This document shows positions 51,095-63,521 of a stretch of 64,000 bases of DNA, piece by piece (positions within the stretch are counted from its first letter, which is position 1; each line of letters opens with the position of its first letter). The stretch comes from Scortum barcoo (taxonomy: Eukaryota; Chordata; Actinopteri; Centrarchiformes; Terapontidae). The stretch covers positions 6,299,880 to 6,363,879 of the forward strand of contig CM041538.1 of assembly GCA_023238725.1 (NCBI GenBank), given 5' to 3'. Made by a program: the position numbers and the translations under genes. Below the pieces are notes generated by a model. It worked only from the letters and a program-made list of their open reading frames with translations, did no database searches and was not told where the DNA came from.

Positions 51095-51480
51095 TCTGAA
51101 AGCAGTGCTTTTTATTTACTTCTAGACTAATGGTCAATTGGTATCAATTCATCCATCCAGTTAAAAGCCAATCCATTTATTTTCTATTTTGCTAAGAGGC
51201 AAGACGACCATTTCAGCCACGCTCCTGCAGACTGAGTCCTCAAGGGGAGATAAATATTCATACTAATGCAACAAGACAGCTTCTAATACACACACACACA
51301 CACAAACTGGTAGCCAAAGCCTGAGCAGGCAGCCGTAACATAGGAATAGGGGGTCTAGGCAGAGAGGGAGAACTTGTCCTAAGCCTATTAGTACTATTAG
51401 AGATACTTGGTGGTAATGATTGAAAGCCACTTAGCGCTGGTGTATTTACCAAGGGGATCATCCACAGCATGGTTAAAGAG
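51095..51480. promoter_or_regulatory. weak candidate conserved region around a short CA repeat
   Basis: Two unique-looking halves (51095-51280 and 51385-51480) around (CA)n at 51289-51304. Motifs include GGTCAATTGGTATCAATTC, GATAAATATTCATACTAATG and GGTAATGATTGAAAGCC. Conservation untested. Confidence 0.3.
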
Positions 51481-51529
51481 GCCTGATGGATTAACTCATT
51501 CCAAGAGGAGAGGACAGGAGAGAAGAGGA

Positions 51530-52420
51530 GAAAGCAAAAAATGATGGTGTTGCTTGTCCCTTCAGAATAGCCTGTACTTCCCCCTACTGCATGGCTACAT
51601 CTACCATACAGGAAGAAAGCTGAATGAGCAACAGTTATAAAATTATATGAGCTACAAGTTATATTACTTTATTATTTTGAGAGCAGGACTAATATTATTT
51701 TTCTTAATAACAATTGACAGCCATATTTCACAAAACTGCATCAGGGGATTATTCCAAGATTGTTGACCTACAATTAGTAATTCATCAGTAACAAGTAATA
51801 AAATCAGTCAGTCTTCAGTCATCAGCCCTTTTTCATCAAAACCTATAGTGCATATGCAGGACTGAAAGGAAACTTTTCCAGAACTTAGTGGTCTTTAAAT
51901 AACAACAATTGTAATAACAAAACAGTTAGTCCAGTTCAGTACTGTGCACCATTAATATAATATGGCTATATATGGATATATATATGGATATCATATATGG
52001 ATATTATATATGATATTGGAATTTTGATTATCTTGTATCTGTAGCATAACCTGTAGCATTTTCCTGGTGTTATAGGTTGTTACAGTTTAATTGCACACAT
52101 TATAAAACTTTTTGATTGCTGTAGATGAATAAAATGAATAATGAATGCCTCTAACTGTTGGGACATCATATCCATAAGCAGTGCTTAAAAGTAACTAATA
52201 GATTTGCTCATATATTATTTGTATTTTGCTTGGGAATTGATATTAAATTAAGTATTATGAATGGAGTGATTATATTACTTTATAGGTACACAGTTAAAAT
52301 TATGTAAAATGTCTGACATGACACGTACAAATATGCATAGCCCATATACCTCACCTGCAGGATTTGTACCTTTATCTGGGCTGCAGCTTGAATCATTTTA
52401 ACATGATAGCCTATACCTTG
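51530..52420. other. intergenic, AT-rich with TATA-type tandem repeat
   Basis: Imperfect ATATATGGAT units at 51959-52018; nothing else recognised. Confidence 0.55.
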
Positions 52421-52429
52421 TAAGATTGC

Positions 52430-52620
52430 AGTATAACGGAAGTTAAATTCAATACGGAGCTGGGAAGGCTGCCAGACATTATCTGGTGCCTTGCCATTCA
52501 TTTCCATGAGAGACATCAAGGGCATTGTGGATCACTGGCCAGCAGTGTCCTGTCTGAGGCATAAAGATGTGCATTAAGCATACGGCATTTCAACCGGCAG
52601 CAACTGTGCGTGACCACAGT
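52430..52620. promoter_or_regulatory. weak candidate conserved element
   Basis: Balanced unique block with CTGCCAGACATTATCTGG, GCCATTCATTTCCATGAG and GGGCATTGTGGATCACTGG (SOX-like ATTGT). No ORF with similarity. Confidence 0.3.
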
Positions 52621-52629
52621 AAATGATCT

Positions 52630-55085
52630 GATTTATGCTTCACAAAGCTTAAAGTATATAAAATCTGATCAGTAAGCACAAGTGTTTTACATTTACCTTC
52701 AAATAGAAAGATTAAGTTGGTGTTTTTTTCTGACAGCACAACATGTAAAACAGAAACTTGGTCTGGCACAAACAAAACGTCACCACTGTTGGTTGCCTTA
52801 CAAGCTTGTAATTCTTAGAGATGACTTGAGTTTCAGGGTTATCAGGTAAGGATTTTCTCAGTCTCTGAAAAAATTTAGAGATGTGAGGTTTCCTTCTTAA
52901 CACCAACAACGTGCATGCCCCTGTCAACCTCTCACATTAAAGCCTAACAATGTATCCAGTCCAGCTGTGAGATGGGAGCTCCCAGATGTTGCTGCTGCAC
53001 TGGCGTTATGTAAGTGAGTGCAACCTAGAGATTACCCTGACAGTCACATGGGTAGGACCGCTGGGCTCAGGGCTCACATACAGACACAGACAGATAGCGG
53101 ATTACCCACAGGATTTGTAAAGTAAAGCTGTCTTTTTAAGATGAGTTTGTGACATTTCTGCTTTTGCTGAATATACAGTGGGAAAAAAAACACAAAAATG
53201 ATTGTGACACTGGCTATTGTATGTGATAGATGAGTGGGACTTGAACCCAAGATGTTGCAAGCACTGTGGCACGCTCAGTACTTTACTCTCACTCTACAGA
53301 GTGGCCTAAAGCTGTCTTAATCCTGAAGATAAATGCATGTTCGTGGTGTTAGGGTTAGCTCCACGTTTTTTTTCCTGTTTTTTAAAAACTCTTCCATGAT
53401 GGAGAGGCCAGTAGGAACGGGTTTTGTGTGGCAGCCAGCTGAGTCACACTAGCACCTTAAGGAGCAAATGTGAGGCGATTGAGAACGATGCAAAAACATG
53501 CAAATAAATTTGTATATTTCACTTTTTCATTCAGCAGGCCAGAAGGAAGGAAGAAAAACACTTCACTGCTGGGCAGCTGCAGCTGCTCTGCTCCAAATAT
53601 AGCTGCTGGAACACATTGATTACACAGGATCATTATCATTTTTGCTTCTCTTCTCGTTGATGGGAAAGTCACTTTTCCAAACATATACAGCACATTGAAT
53701 CAATCTAGAGAGCACACACTACAGCAAAATCTTTCAGATTCTTACTTGGATATTCAAACATTTGATCATTTCTCATCCTCTCTGTGTGGCATCATTTATT
53801 GTCTTTACATTATTGACTGATTAGGATGGACTGCAGCCAGGTCTCAGAGGAGGGAGGGATCAGGAATGGATTCATCGCTGGGAGAGAGACACTAATACTA
53901 GGATGACCTCACTTTATGTGAGATGCCTTACAAGAGACAAGAGACCAGTGCCTGGAACAACAGAGGACTGGATAGTATCACTGAGAGAAGAAAGCGATAA
54001 AAGGCAAACACGTGCTTTATCCACCTAAAGAAATTTCTTTTGCAAGAGTGCCATTTTATTTGAGGCTTCACGTGGTTGTGTTTACAATTCTTCATTCTAA
54101 AAAAGATCTGTAACACCAATCAAAAGAAGATGGGAGGACCTGAATAAGCAAGGGGCTGTGAATGAATGGGGAAAGGACTAGTTTTTAAGCTCATGTTCAG
54201 AAAGGACATGAGAAACAAATTCTCTCTGGCTTAAGACATCTAAAACACACTTGAAGTAAGCAGTCTCCACTCTGCTGGCAAATGGTATCCACCAGTTTAA
54301 AAAGTGCCAAGTAAGCAATCTAGATATGACTCAGAGCTCTGCCTTATCACTGCTTGGTGTGTATGCTATTACAAATTTGCAATGCAGTGAACACTCTGCA
54401 ATTTAATAGAACCACCGCAATATGTACAGCACATCTATTTTATATGTCCAGGGCCATCCAGCACATATGAAGAAGACAAACTTTTACACAAGTGAAGTCT
54501 AACAGCAACACTTGCACTGTTCCTGATGTGCTCCACAGCTAAACACAACTAATTATCTTCAAATGTTTCAAATTATCACTGAGACTCTTCAGATGTTCTT
54601 ACTGCCATAGTCTTGAAAATAGATTTAGCCTTTGAGACATGATACGACTTTCTCAATGCAGACATATTTATGTGCCGTGTAGTAAGAAAAGCATCTGTGT
54701 TACTACTTACAATTACCATTAATGACGACACTGTCATATTCAATTGTTCTGGTACTGACACTGAGCCAGCAAGCACAATACAAAGACCCTGAAACTGAGG
54801 CAGCTAAATGAACAGAGCCATTATCGACTTTATTATGTGGGGCCTGCAACATTTGCTCCTTTGTTAGTCCAGGCTTGTTGTTAGTATACACATCTTTGTG
54901 TAGCCCCCATAAATAACAAATCATGTAATTAAATGATCAAATTATACATGATTGTTATAGTTGTATGTACATTATGCTGAATGCCATTTCAATTGAGTTA
55001 AAAAATCTTCAGCTGTCTCCAGCTTTTTAACAAACTGAATACAAATAATCTATTTGATTCTATGAAAACAATCCCCTCTGTAATA
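52630..55085. other. intergenic up to the atp11b promoter, nothing firm
   Basis: AT-rich DNA. On the minus strand, 53237-53247 reads GGTTCAAGTCC, close to a pol III B box, but no A box or cloverleaf was found; it may be a trace of a tRNA-derived SINE. No exon recognised. Confidence 0.45.
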
Positions 55086-55087
55086 CA

Positions 55088-55130
55088 GATCTATCTATCT
55101 ATCTTTCTGTCTTTCTGTCTGTGTGTCTGC
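55088..55130. repeat. (ATCT)n and (TTCTGTCT)n microsatellite
   Basis: Tetranucleotide run directly abutting the CpG-rich promoter of atp11b, so length variation here would fall in the proximal promoter. Confidence 0.85.
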
Positions 55131-55154
55131 AGACAGGCAGGGGGCGGTGAGGGG

Positions 55155-55168
55155 CCACTAGAGAGCAG
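55155..55168 (+). promoter_or_regulatory. CTCF-like motif at the atp11b promoter
   Basis: CCACTAGAGAGCAG matches the CTCF core CCACTAGGGGGCAG at 12 of 14 positions. It lies immediately upstream of the CpG-rich leader, a common position for a domain-boundary or promoter CTCF site. Motif match only; occupancy is unknown. Confidence 0.4.
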
Positions 55169-55213
55169 CCAGTGTCCGCACAGAGCGCTGTGCCGGCGGG
55201 GGGAGGCAGGCTG

Positions 55214-55444
55214 ATGAGGCTGGTCGTGGCGGAGCAGAGATGTAGTGCAGCTCTCCGGGACTCCGTGGCACAGCCTGTCTGCCACTTTTACCGGGATCGT
55301 TTTGCCTGACAGCACCGCGGGATGGGAGCGGGAGGACTCGTCGTCTTGCACAGCTGCACCGCGTGAATGTGTCGCCTCGATGCGACCGAGAGGAGCCACC
55401 TCAGGGGGAGATATTTATGTTTCGGGACGGTTTCGTTGGAGTAG
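55214..55444 (+). promoter_or_regulatory. cluster of upstream ORFs in the atp11b leader
   Basis: Reading the leader forward: an ATG at 55214 opens a ~31-codon frame. ATGTAG at 55240-55245 is a minimal start-stop element. ATG at 55322 ends at TGA 55364-55366. That stop abuts another ATG at 55367, whose frame ends at TAG 55442-55444. All terminate before the main ATG at 55504. If included in the mRNA, such uORFs usually lower translation of the main frame. Inclusion depends on the unknown transcription start. Confidence 0.45.
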
Positions 55445-55503
55445 CTAGTCGCTAGCGCCGGGCTAGCGGCTGAGCTGGCTACTTTGGACGTATTTCTGCA
55501 AGG

Positions 55504-55530
55504 ATGCTCCGGTGGATACGACAGCAGCTG
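55504..55530 (+). CDS. atp11b: atp11b exon 1 coding part (P4-ATPase N-terminus)
   Basis: The exon encodes MLRWIRQQL and is followed directly by GTAAAA, a splice donor. From memory of the family, human ATP11B starts almost identically (MWRWIRQQL, then GFDPPHQS), whereas ATP11A and ATP11C have unrelated N-termini, so the paralogue call is firm. The start ATG has A at -3 and sits at the end of a CpG-rich leader. The exon ends on a codon boundary (phase 0), matching the phase of the acceptor at 63522. ATP11B is the catalytic, ten-helix subunit of a phospholipid flippase that works with a CDC50-family partner in endosomal/Golgi and plasma membranes. The cytosolic N-terminal tail is the part seen here. 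The ATPase core exons lie beyond the window. Confidence 0.9.
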
Positions 55531-58163
55531 GTAAAACTGCCCCCCCTCTGCCTCTGTAATAACACTAGACACGTAATACAGGGGAGGCTGTACATTTTGG
55601 GTCGGACCGAGCAAGCTAACACCTCCGTTAGCCAATTAGCTGTTGTGACAAACATTGTAGTCAGACTCTGAGAGGTGACAGCCAGGTGGAGGTGGTGTTA
55701 GCTGCCCTCACAGCTAGCTACTGTTGATTATATGAGCTGTTTTCACAGCAAACACACCAGGGTTCACTTTAAATGTGAGCCGAGAGTTTATTTAAAGTTT
55801 CCCTGCCTGCAAACCTCGGCTCAGTCGTTTGTTATTGTAAAAATACAACAGCGAATTAACTTAAGAACTTAATTAACTAAACCCTAGCTGGCTGGCTAGC
55901 TGTAAAACTAAAAAGTTAAACGGCGCTGTTGTTAAGTCCTCCTCGTCTAATGCTGAGGCTAAAAGTTTTAAAGTCTTCATAAAGTCACACCACTTGAACG
56001 TAGTCTGACTCATTTATTAATGTCCAGACAGCCAGGGGACTAACTTCAACAGCAGCTTAGTTATTAGTCTCAACTCTCAAAGCTAGCATCACAAGCACAC
56101 TGTTGTTTTAGTTCACGTCCGTGTTGGCTGAGTTTGAACATGCATGGTAAGAGAGCATCCTGTATTTTGCTGTAAGCACCTGTTGTTTGCCTACAAACAT
56201 GGCTGTGCGTTGACGGGAAAAGGCGCAGGCAGAGCGGTGAAACGACGGCAATGGTCCACGTCAAGAAAATGAGTCCTGCCTGACTGTGATTTTAACTTTA
56301 ATGTTTCCACTACAGAGAGCCAGTCACGGGGGCATGTAGTGGATAAACTGAGTGCTGACCCGTGCTGCAGGAATGGCTGAATGTAGTTTGTGACATGCTG
56401 CAGTGCCACTTTTTTAGTATTTTTGTGGTGTTTCCTGTTGTGAGAGTTTGTAGATGAACCTGCATTGATATACAGTATAAATGAGGGGTGTGTGTGAGCA
56501 TGTGGGGCATGTCCCTGTGAATGAATGAATGAATGAATAAGCGCGTGCTATGTGAGTAGTCACACATTGATCAAACTGTGGATATCAAGGCGGCCAGAGA
56601 GTTTAATCAATGATGAGACGTTTCCTTTGCCGATGGACTCACTGAACTTACGGGCGGGTTGGAGTGACTCTTGCTCAGCTGCAAGTTTGTCAGTCTGTAC
56701 AAAAAAAAGTTTTAAAAAGGTTAATTTTCACTTTTCTAATGCGCTCCGCAGAGAGTTGGACTCCTCAAAGATGGTAGCCTCCTCCCAATTTGAGGCAGCG
56801 CAGTTCATTTGACCCTTCCCATACAAGTGACCCACCAAGTTAATTAAAAGTGTAATTAAAACACAACCGGTCTGATGAGAAAAGTTTGTCACGGGGCATT
56901 TGTCTGACCCTGATACCGGCTGGAAGTTAATGCAGTGATGTTTACGCCCCCACATGCCGCTTATCGGCCTCCTCTCTGGTGACGAAGGAGGAGGAGAAGG
57001 AGGGAGAGTCCTTACTTGTGTGTGTGACAGGCTTTTAAAGCAAGCCTTCTTCCATCAGTGGTGCTAACATGCTAACAGTGTTGCATTTACATCATAAGGT
57101 CAAAAGTAGCAACTGTTAAAAAAAAAAAAAACCCTCTGACATCTTGTTCTACAGGTATGACACAGAAGCATGCACTCCAGTATTTCCTGGTGGACTCACA
57201 AATTGCAGTCTGTGTGTTGTTGTGGACCATTTTACAAAGCATTCATTGATTGATTTGCTCCCTTCCTGGCAGCCCTTGGTCCGTGCCCACATGAAGTACA
57301 AGTCAGCTCACATGTTCAGGACATCTGAGGAGTGTGATGTGGCTGCTGAACCAAATTCACATTTTCCTTTTCATTACTTTAGTGATATGTTGTTTTTGCT
57401 TGTGTTTTTGAATTTCCCTGAGGCATACTAAGCAAATGTAAAGCTTTTCTGCAGCCCGGCCTGATACGGCTGATGATGCAGGAGTTTGGGTATTTGCTTC
57501 AATGCACTAAGAGAGAAGAGTTTTCAAAATAGTCATTGCTTGCAACCGCATAACCTAAGCCGAGGCAACCATGATTTAAATTTGGATAGCAAAAACAAAA
57601 CAAAACTAGAGGATATTAAGTGCTCACTTTGATGCATTATCTGTATCTAAATCAGGTTTCAGTCTCTGAAAGTTGACTGTCAGCCAGAGAAAATGAAAGA
57701 AAACCTAAAGCTGTTTGATGTAAGAAGAGGGAAATAGAGATGATTATGTGGTTAAGTGTTTTTTTTTTTTTTTTTTTTTTTGGAGTTGGGCCATTTTTAC
57801 ATTACCTATTTATCTTAGACTTTTTAAACAACAGACTGTCCCACACTTTTACAGTCTCATTCAGGGTCACACATTCATTGCTGTAGCAACCCTAGTAATA
57901 ATAATAACAATGATAATAATGATAATGAAAGTAATAAGATAATAAGCAGGAAAAAAACATTTGATAATTAACCAGCCCATGTCCTGATCAAATGAAGTCC
58001 CTTATCATGTGTAGCTCTGCTTCAGGAAATTCAGTTCATGCCACATGTTGTTAGATATCTGTTTGACATGCCTGTAGTCATGTTAGTATTGCTGTTGTCA
58101 TTAGAAATCCCATCAAAAGCAGCACCTACCGCATCTGACTACAGATCATCTACTGCTCTCTCT

Positions 58164-58198
<35 letters not shown>

Positions 58199-61100
58199 CC
58201 CCCTCTATGTTGCAGTCTTTCTGTCTTTATGGCTTGCTCTTTATCCGACTCCCTCCCTCCATCTCTGATTAGCTCATCCCATTTGATTAAATGCCTCGTA
58301 GTCTGTAACACGACTCAGTGCGTTGCCTTGGTTGTAATGCGTCTGTCGCCAAGCCATTGTTCAGAGCAGTGCTCTCCCTAAGGCACTGTGGGACTTGCAG
58401 GCCTTATGCAGGAGGTAATTACCTGTCGGCCTACAAATTGATGGGGGCACGAGAGTCGGGGTAAAAAGTTAGACTTCAGCTGTGTTAACAAGAAGGACAC
58501 ATTGAAATTGTTGCTACTGTCAGTATTATTTTGTTTTATTTTTAAATCATAGACTTGAAGGTTCAGTCAGAAAATGTGTGATATATTGTATCTTACTTTG
58601 ACAATTTCAATATCAGCCTCTCTGCAAAATCTTAATACTCTGAAAGCTTTCAAATCTCTCTTCATCTCATTTGCTACATGTTATATCCATTTTCTCTTCT
58701 GTGAGTGTTACAGATTTGATTAAGGGAAATAAAAAATGGGAAATAGCTTCTGCTTGGATTCACCTCATTGGTGTACTTAATGAAATGGTTAAGTGCCCCA
58801 ATATCTGCCAGTCATACCCATCCATCAGCCAGATATGACATCAGCTATGTGCAGTTTTCACAGTTCTACCTGATCTGTTATTTCCAACCAGAGGCAGTGC
58901 CAAATAACCTCATGTATATTATCTTCACAAGCAAATAGAGAAGCTACAGCCTTCAATGAATTTACTGCTGAGCCTGTAATAACCAAAGCTAATTTTAATA
59001 TTGGGACATAATGGTCAGTGTAGTGCAGCAGAGGTGTGGGCTATATGCAGTAAGAGATCTGGATCAATTGATAAAGTGTTGTTTTGGCCAAATATATAAG
59101 TGATATAGTTATCTGTCTTATGTAGAGTTGAATGATGGGATGCATGTATTGGGATCAGCAAAAGACCTCTTTAAAGACACTCTTTACTTTAACATGCAGG
59201 CTAATTGTCTTTGTTATTGGCATTATATACAGGTAAGACTCATTTGCGTGACATCACTGAGGTATCGTCATTTAATATACGTTGCCCGAAGAGGAGCGTA
59301 AAGCTGATCATTAAAGATAGGCCATAACACAGGGACAATAAATGGTGTTAACTCTTGATTTAAAGATATCCATGGCATTACCTGCTGAATGAGAAGTGAC
59401 ATTTAACTCTTCAGTCTAGCTAATATGAGAAGCGTGCTGTGAGATTGTTTGTACATTTGTATGATTCTTTATTGTTTGGGATAGAAATCACTTGTTTCTA
59501 TCAGTTTTGAGTGAGTGTTTCTGGTACGGTGAAGTGTATGCTCACAACAGGCCATCTTTGATTGTATAGCAAGACACTGTATGACATTTATCTTTATTTA
59601 TTATAATATCTCTGGCAGCTGTGCAGGACTGATGTACATGATCTAATTCATGTGCAGAATAATGTCATTTTGTCAAGATTCTTCAACGTGTATTTAAAAA
59701 ACATTGAGGCTGCATCAGACGTGATCATGTTAGATCACCTCATCTTTGCTGGTGGTGATGTAGACAAAGTAGTAGGAACATTTAGACATATCAGCCAACT
59801 CTGGCTCTTGTTCTCTGGCTGTATAAATTTTGAATGACCCTGGATATAATCAGCTTGCCTCACTACTATTATTCTTTATTGGTAGTTAACTTGCTAGTTC
59901 ATCAAGATGAACCAGAAACTTAAAACAGTCAGATCATTTCAGCGTGTCATTAGCAATACACCAAAGCATGGACAACAATTAAAAGCTTAACTGGTGCTTT
60001 CAGAACCACTGGATGAGGTTTTACCCTCAATTTCACAAAGCCACGTCCTTGTTACTGTTGCACAGGGATGTTTTGTATGCACTCAGCCAGCAGTTTAGCT
60101 AAGCTCCTGTGTGCAAAGACATTAATGATTAAGCAACTTAACTGATGGCTGATTGACGGTGGTGAGCTAGAGTCTCCAACTCGTCAGACTGTCTAAAAAA
60201 CTGGGTGGAGAATGAGACTCCTCCAAACAACCACCTAGCAGTAATCATGCAAAAGTGTATTAAGTAAGAAGTTTGGCATCCTGAGCTACAAAATTACCAT
60301 AATATATGTGCAGAAACGTAATAGCTTGTTGGTAAGTGCCAATGACTCAACTTTCTGGTTACACAGCTCGCTTCCTGGCCCTTCAGTGTCTGCAGTTGCT
60401 CGTTATTGTAGGTCGCTTGAAAATCCTGTATTACTTAATATCTGCTTAAATGTAACGGCCTTATGGGAGGCGCTCAGCAGCCAGTATTAACAAAGTGTAA
60501 TACTTTTGGGCAGGTTCCTGTTTCCTATAGCAGTAAACTCTAAACTGTGAATCCAGCACTGTATGTACAACTGTGTGAATGTAATGCAGGATGTTGCACT
60601 AAAGCGTTTCTCATGATTTACTTGCTCAGTTGACCTCTTTCTCTGTAAAGTAGAGAAGAGGATAGAGTTGTGTTCAAAGACTGATAAAAAGAAAAGTGAT
60701 CTGGCACTTTTCAAGCTGACAAAACTTGAGAGCTTTGTTCACAAATGGAAACCTGTTACTCCCCGTAACCTGTAATTAAATGTTTAGGATTTTGTAGGTG
60801 ACTATTTAGCAAAATTTGAGACTACCATTTAATCCAGTTTAACACTGCGGGATAGACTGATGTGTGCAGGGTTCATTCATTTACTCTAACTTGGTGAGAA
60901 CTTCCAGCTGTTGGCTGCTTCTCCCTTATCAGGTGTTCACAGTTGAGAAATGCTGTTGTTTGCTGTGACTGACTCGTGAGTACACTGGTTGTACTGGTGT
61001 GCTTTAAAGTATCTGTATATCTGGTTTTAAAGCAACTGTGCTGCTGAGTCTCTGTGCATGGTAAAGTGAAACCACCTTTAACACACACCACATTTTACAC

Positions 61101-63521
61101 AGCAAAGTGCGTTTACAGATCTGGGCAAGTACTACTTCATTACAGCATGTGTGAGAAAAAGCTGAATAACCGTTGTGTTTGATAAATTGCCTCAAGTGAT
61201 GCAATTTGAGGGAGCGTCAGTTGGGGTGGACGACTACAGGTTGGAAAAGAAATGTATCAGAGCATGTTGGGCTAAGAGAGAAGTGATGCTAAAGAAATCC
61301 CACGTGGACCATCTTTTCAAAGGCTGTGAGCAAAGAGGAAAAGAATGGATCAGCGGAAATGGAAAATCCTGAACACGTTGTTTTCATTCCTGAAAGTGGA
61401 TCGCTGATTTTTATGCCAGACAATGACAGAAAGGAATCAGTTTGTGCAAAGTTCGACAAAAAGTGCTTACAGTGCCCTGAAAATTAAGGGGTAAATATTT
61501 ATGTGAATTTTATCAGCTTGGCCTGCGATATCAGCAGGAGGGGAAGTAAAGATGTTCTCAGTACTAGTTGCTACTTTCATGAATACTATTGCAAAGTATA
61601 AATACTATCACAATTAGCATACGTTGCGGTATTCATTCAGTCGTAGTGTTAGGTGTGGTGCATTTATTTAATAAACAGTGAGAAAGCAGCAGCAGATGGA
61701 GAGCTTGGGAGAGTGAAACAGAAAGGCAGTAATGGTTCACATGTGTCTCTTAACAGAGGTGAATCTGTGTGGGAGTGAGTGACGTGGCCCGGATGCGTTC
61801 CTCTGTGTGTGCATACGGGTGTGTGCATGTGTGTCAGACCTACGTCACATAACATTTGCAAACGATTGTAAGCGCTCACTCTAACCACTTGTTAGTATAG
61901 CAGTCGGGGAGGGCGTTACTGACAGGATGGCACCAGAAAATCATGTTAGAACTCAGCAAAAAATTATGAGATTAATAGTGAAAAGTGCATCTCTTTGTTT
62001 TGGTCTGTAGATGAATGGATGAGAAATAACTGACATTAGCTCATCATAATTAACCAGTGCTTGAGACATTACATTTTGGATTTTTCATATCCATTGTTTG
62101 AACAAAATTGGGCTTCCTTTTTAATGCACCATTCTGTGGGCATAAACACAGCCAGCCAACTACATTTACACTTAAACGTCACTCCCTTTGTGGTTGGTGA
62201 CTAAACTGTGATGAACGAGGAGTTGATTTGTGCTAGATATTGTGATCTACATTTTAGTGAAGTTTGGCACACTTTCACCCCTTTTTATTGCACTTTTTGG
62301 AGAAGGGCTTCAGTTTAGTTCTGGTTTGAATTTACTGCTGGGCCTAAAGAGGTTTCTCATGTAAGGTACCTTGCTTTGGTAACATATAGTTTAAGTTGTC
62401 TACTAATTAAATCAACATAACTGGCCAAACATGTTTTAACCAGCTACATGTCTTATCTGGTTGGTGACTCAGAAATTGTCGTTGGGAATGAAAACAGCCG
62501 TCATCTGTACTTGCCTGATATAATACTGGTGAAGTGTCTGGTATTATTTCTCTCTCTCTTTCTTACTATGGGATTCTAATTGCAGACAAAACAATATTCC
62601 ATAGAGATATGTCCAAGCCCAAATGTACAGTGAGTGAAACCATGCGAATAAAGGCACTAAATGTTGCCCCAGGTGGATTTTAGTTTGTTTTTTTCTGTTT
62701 CTGCTCAATACCAACAATATATAATTACTTAATAAGGAAATAGAAATAAGGTCATAATGTTGCATTCCTACTGTACCACGAGACAGCTCTTCATTTTGGT
62801 CAAATGCCCATTATTATGAATCTAACTCCTCTTCCAATGAAATTGTATTGTAATTTGTTTTTTTGCATTTTTATTTATTTTCTTTGCCTCATGAAATATA
62901 TATAATATAATATAAATATTTGTAATCTATTACTATTATTCAATAACAGCAGGTTCATAGTTATCTTGATGATTTGTTTGAAAAACAGGGGAAGTGTTGT
63001 GTTGTGTGTAAGGCTTGATCTAAGAAATATTTTGATTATTGATTAGCATTATGATGTGAGATTTCTTGATTAATAATGTTTCCTAAAATGTTATAAATAT
63101 GTGAAAAAGGCCCTCACAATTTCCCAAAGCCCAGAGTGAAATATTCAGACTTGTATTTTATCAAACCATTTCCAAAATACTCATAGTATAATAAAATAAA
63201 TAAAATAGTAGCAGGTACTAGTAAATGTTTTGCATTTTCCTTGAAAGATTATTGAGGTGATTAATTGATGATCAAAATAGTTCTGTGTATTTGTTTCAGC
63301 TATAAACTAGTGTACATGAAAGTATACATGAAAGGAGGTCCAATGTCAACATTTATCAGCACTCAAACTAGAAGTGAATGTCTGCTATAAGGCATGTTTT
63401 AAGAGTTACTGTGCAAATAACCTGATGTCTTCTTTTTCCCCTCTCCTCTCCCACATTTTCCATTTGTCTCTGTCTCTGTCTTACCCACTCCTTCTCTTTT
63501 ATACATCCTCCCTTCCCTCAG
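55531..63521 (+). other. atp11b: atp11b intron 1 (7991 bp)
   Basis: The intron is bounded by GTAAAA and a pyrimidine-rich CAG acceptor. It contains a T23 homopolymer at 57759-57781, AAT/GATAAT-type simple repeat at 57895-57945 and a (CT)n tract at 58170-58195. A non-repetitive block at 58290-58470 could be conserved regulatory DNA. The rest is ordinary AT-rich intron. I see no other exon and no coding ORF worth calling. Confidence 0.85.
58290..58470. promoter_or_regulatory. candidate conserved element in atp11b intron 1
   Basis: Unique, CpG-bearing block (AACACGACTCAGTGCGTTGC, GGAGGTAATTACCTGTCGG) between the (CT)n tract and AT-rich intron. GGTAATTACC at 58414-58423 is a perfect 10-bp palindrome centred on AATT. 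No splice pair frames it. Confidence 0.3.

Larger units (their letters stand above)
1..55129. other. gene desert, probably sox2-atp11b intergenic interval
   Basis: Over about 55 kb, no ORF resembles a known protein other than transposon remnants, and the longer ORFs are translated microsatellites or chance frames. In human, ATP11B is transcribed away from SOX2, with a large desert between them that carries long-range regulatory elements. The orientation here (empty DNA upstream of atp11b) fits that arrangement. sox2 itself is not in the window, so the synteny is inference. Confidence 0.55.
55130..55503 (+). promoter_or_regulatory. atp11b: atp11b CpG-rich core promoter and 5' leader
   Basis: CpG density rises sharply here compared with the AT-rich flanks, starting with a GC-box-like GGGGGCGG near 55140 and continuing to the start codon. 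No TATA box is evident. This fits a broad housekeeping-type vertebrate promoter, as expected for a flippase. The exact transcription start cannot be read from sequence. If it lies upstream of ~55214, the leader contains several short upstream ORFs (listed separately). The (ATCT)n/(TTCTGTCT)n repeat at 55088-55130 marks the left limit. Confidence 0.7.

Noticed and set aside
55245..55448. 67-codon frame beginning at a GTG in the atp11b leader
   Set aside because: It begins at GTG rather than ATG in a vertebrate leader and overlaps shorter ATG uORFs; no similarity was seen.
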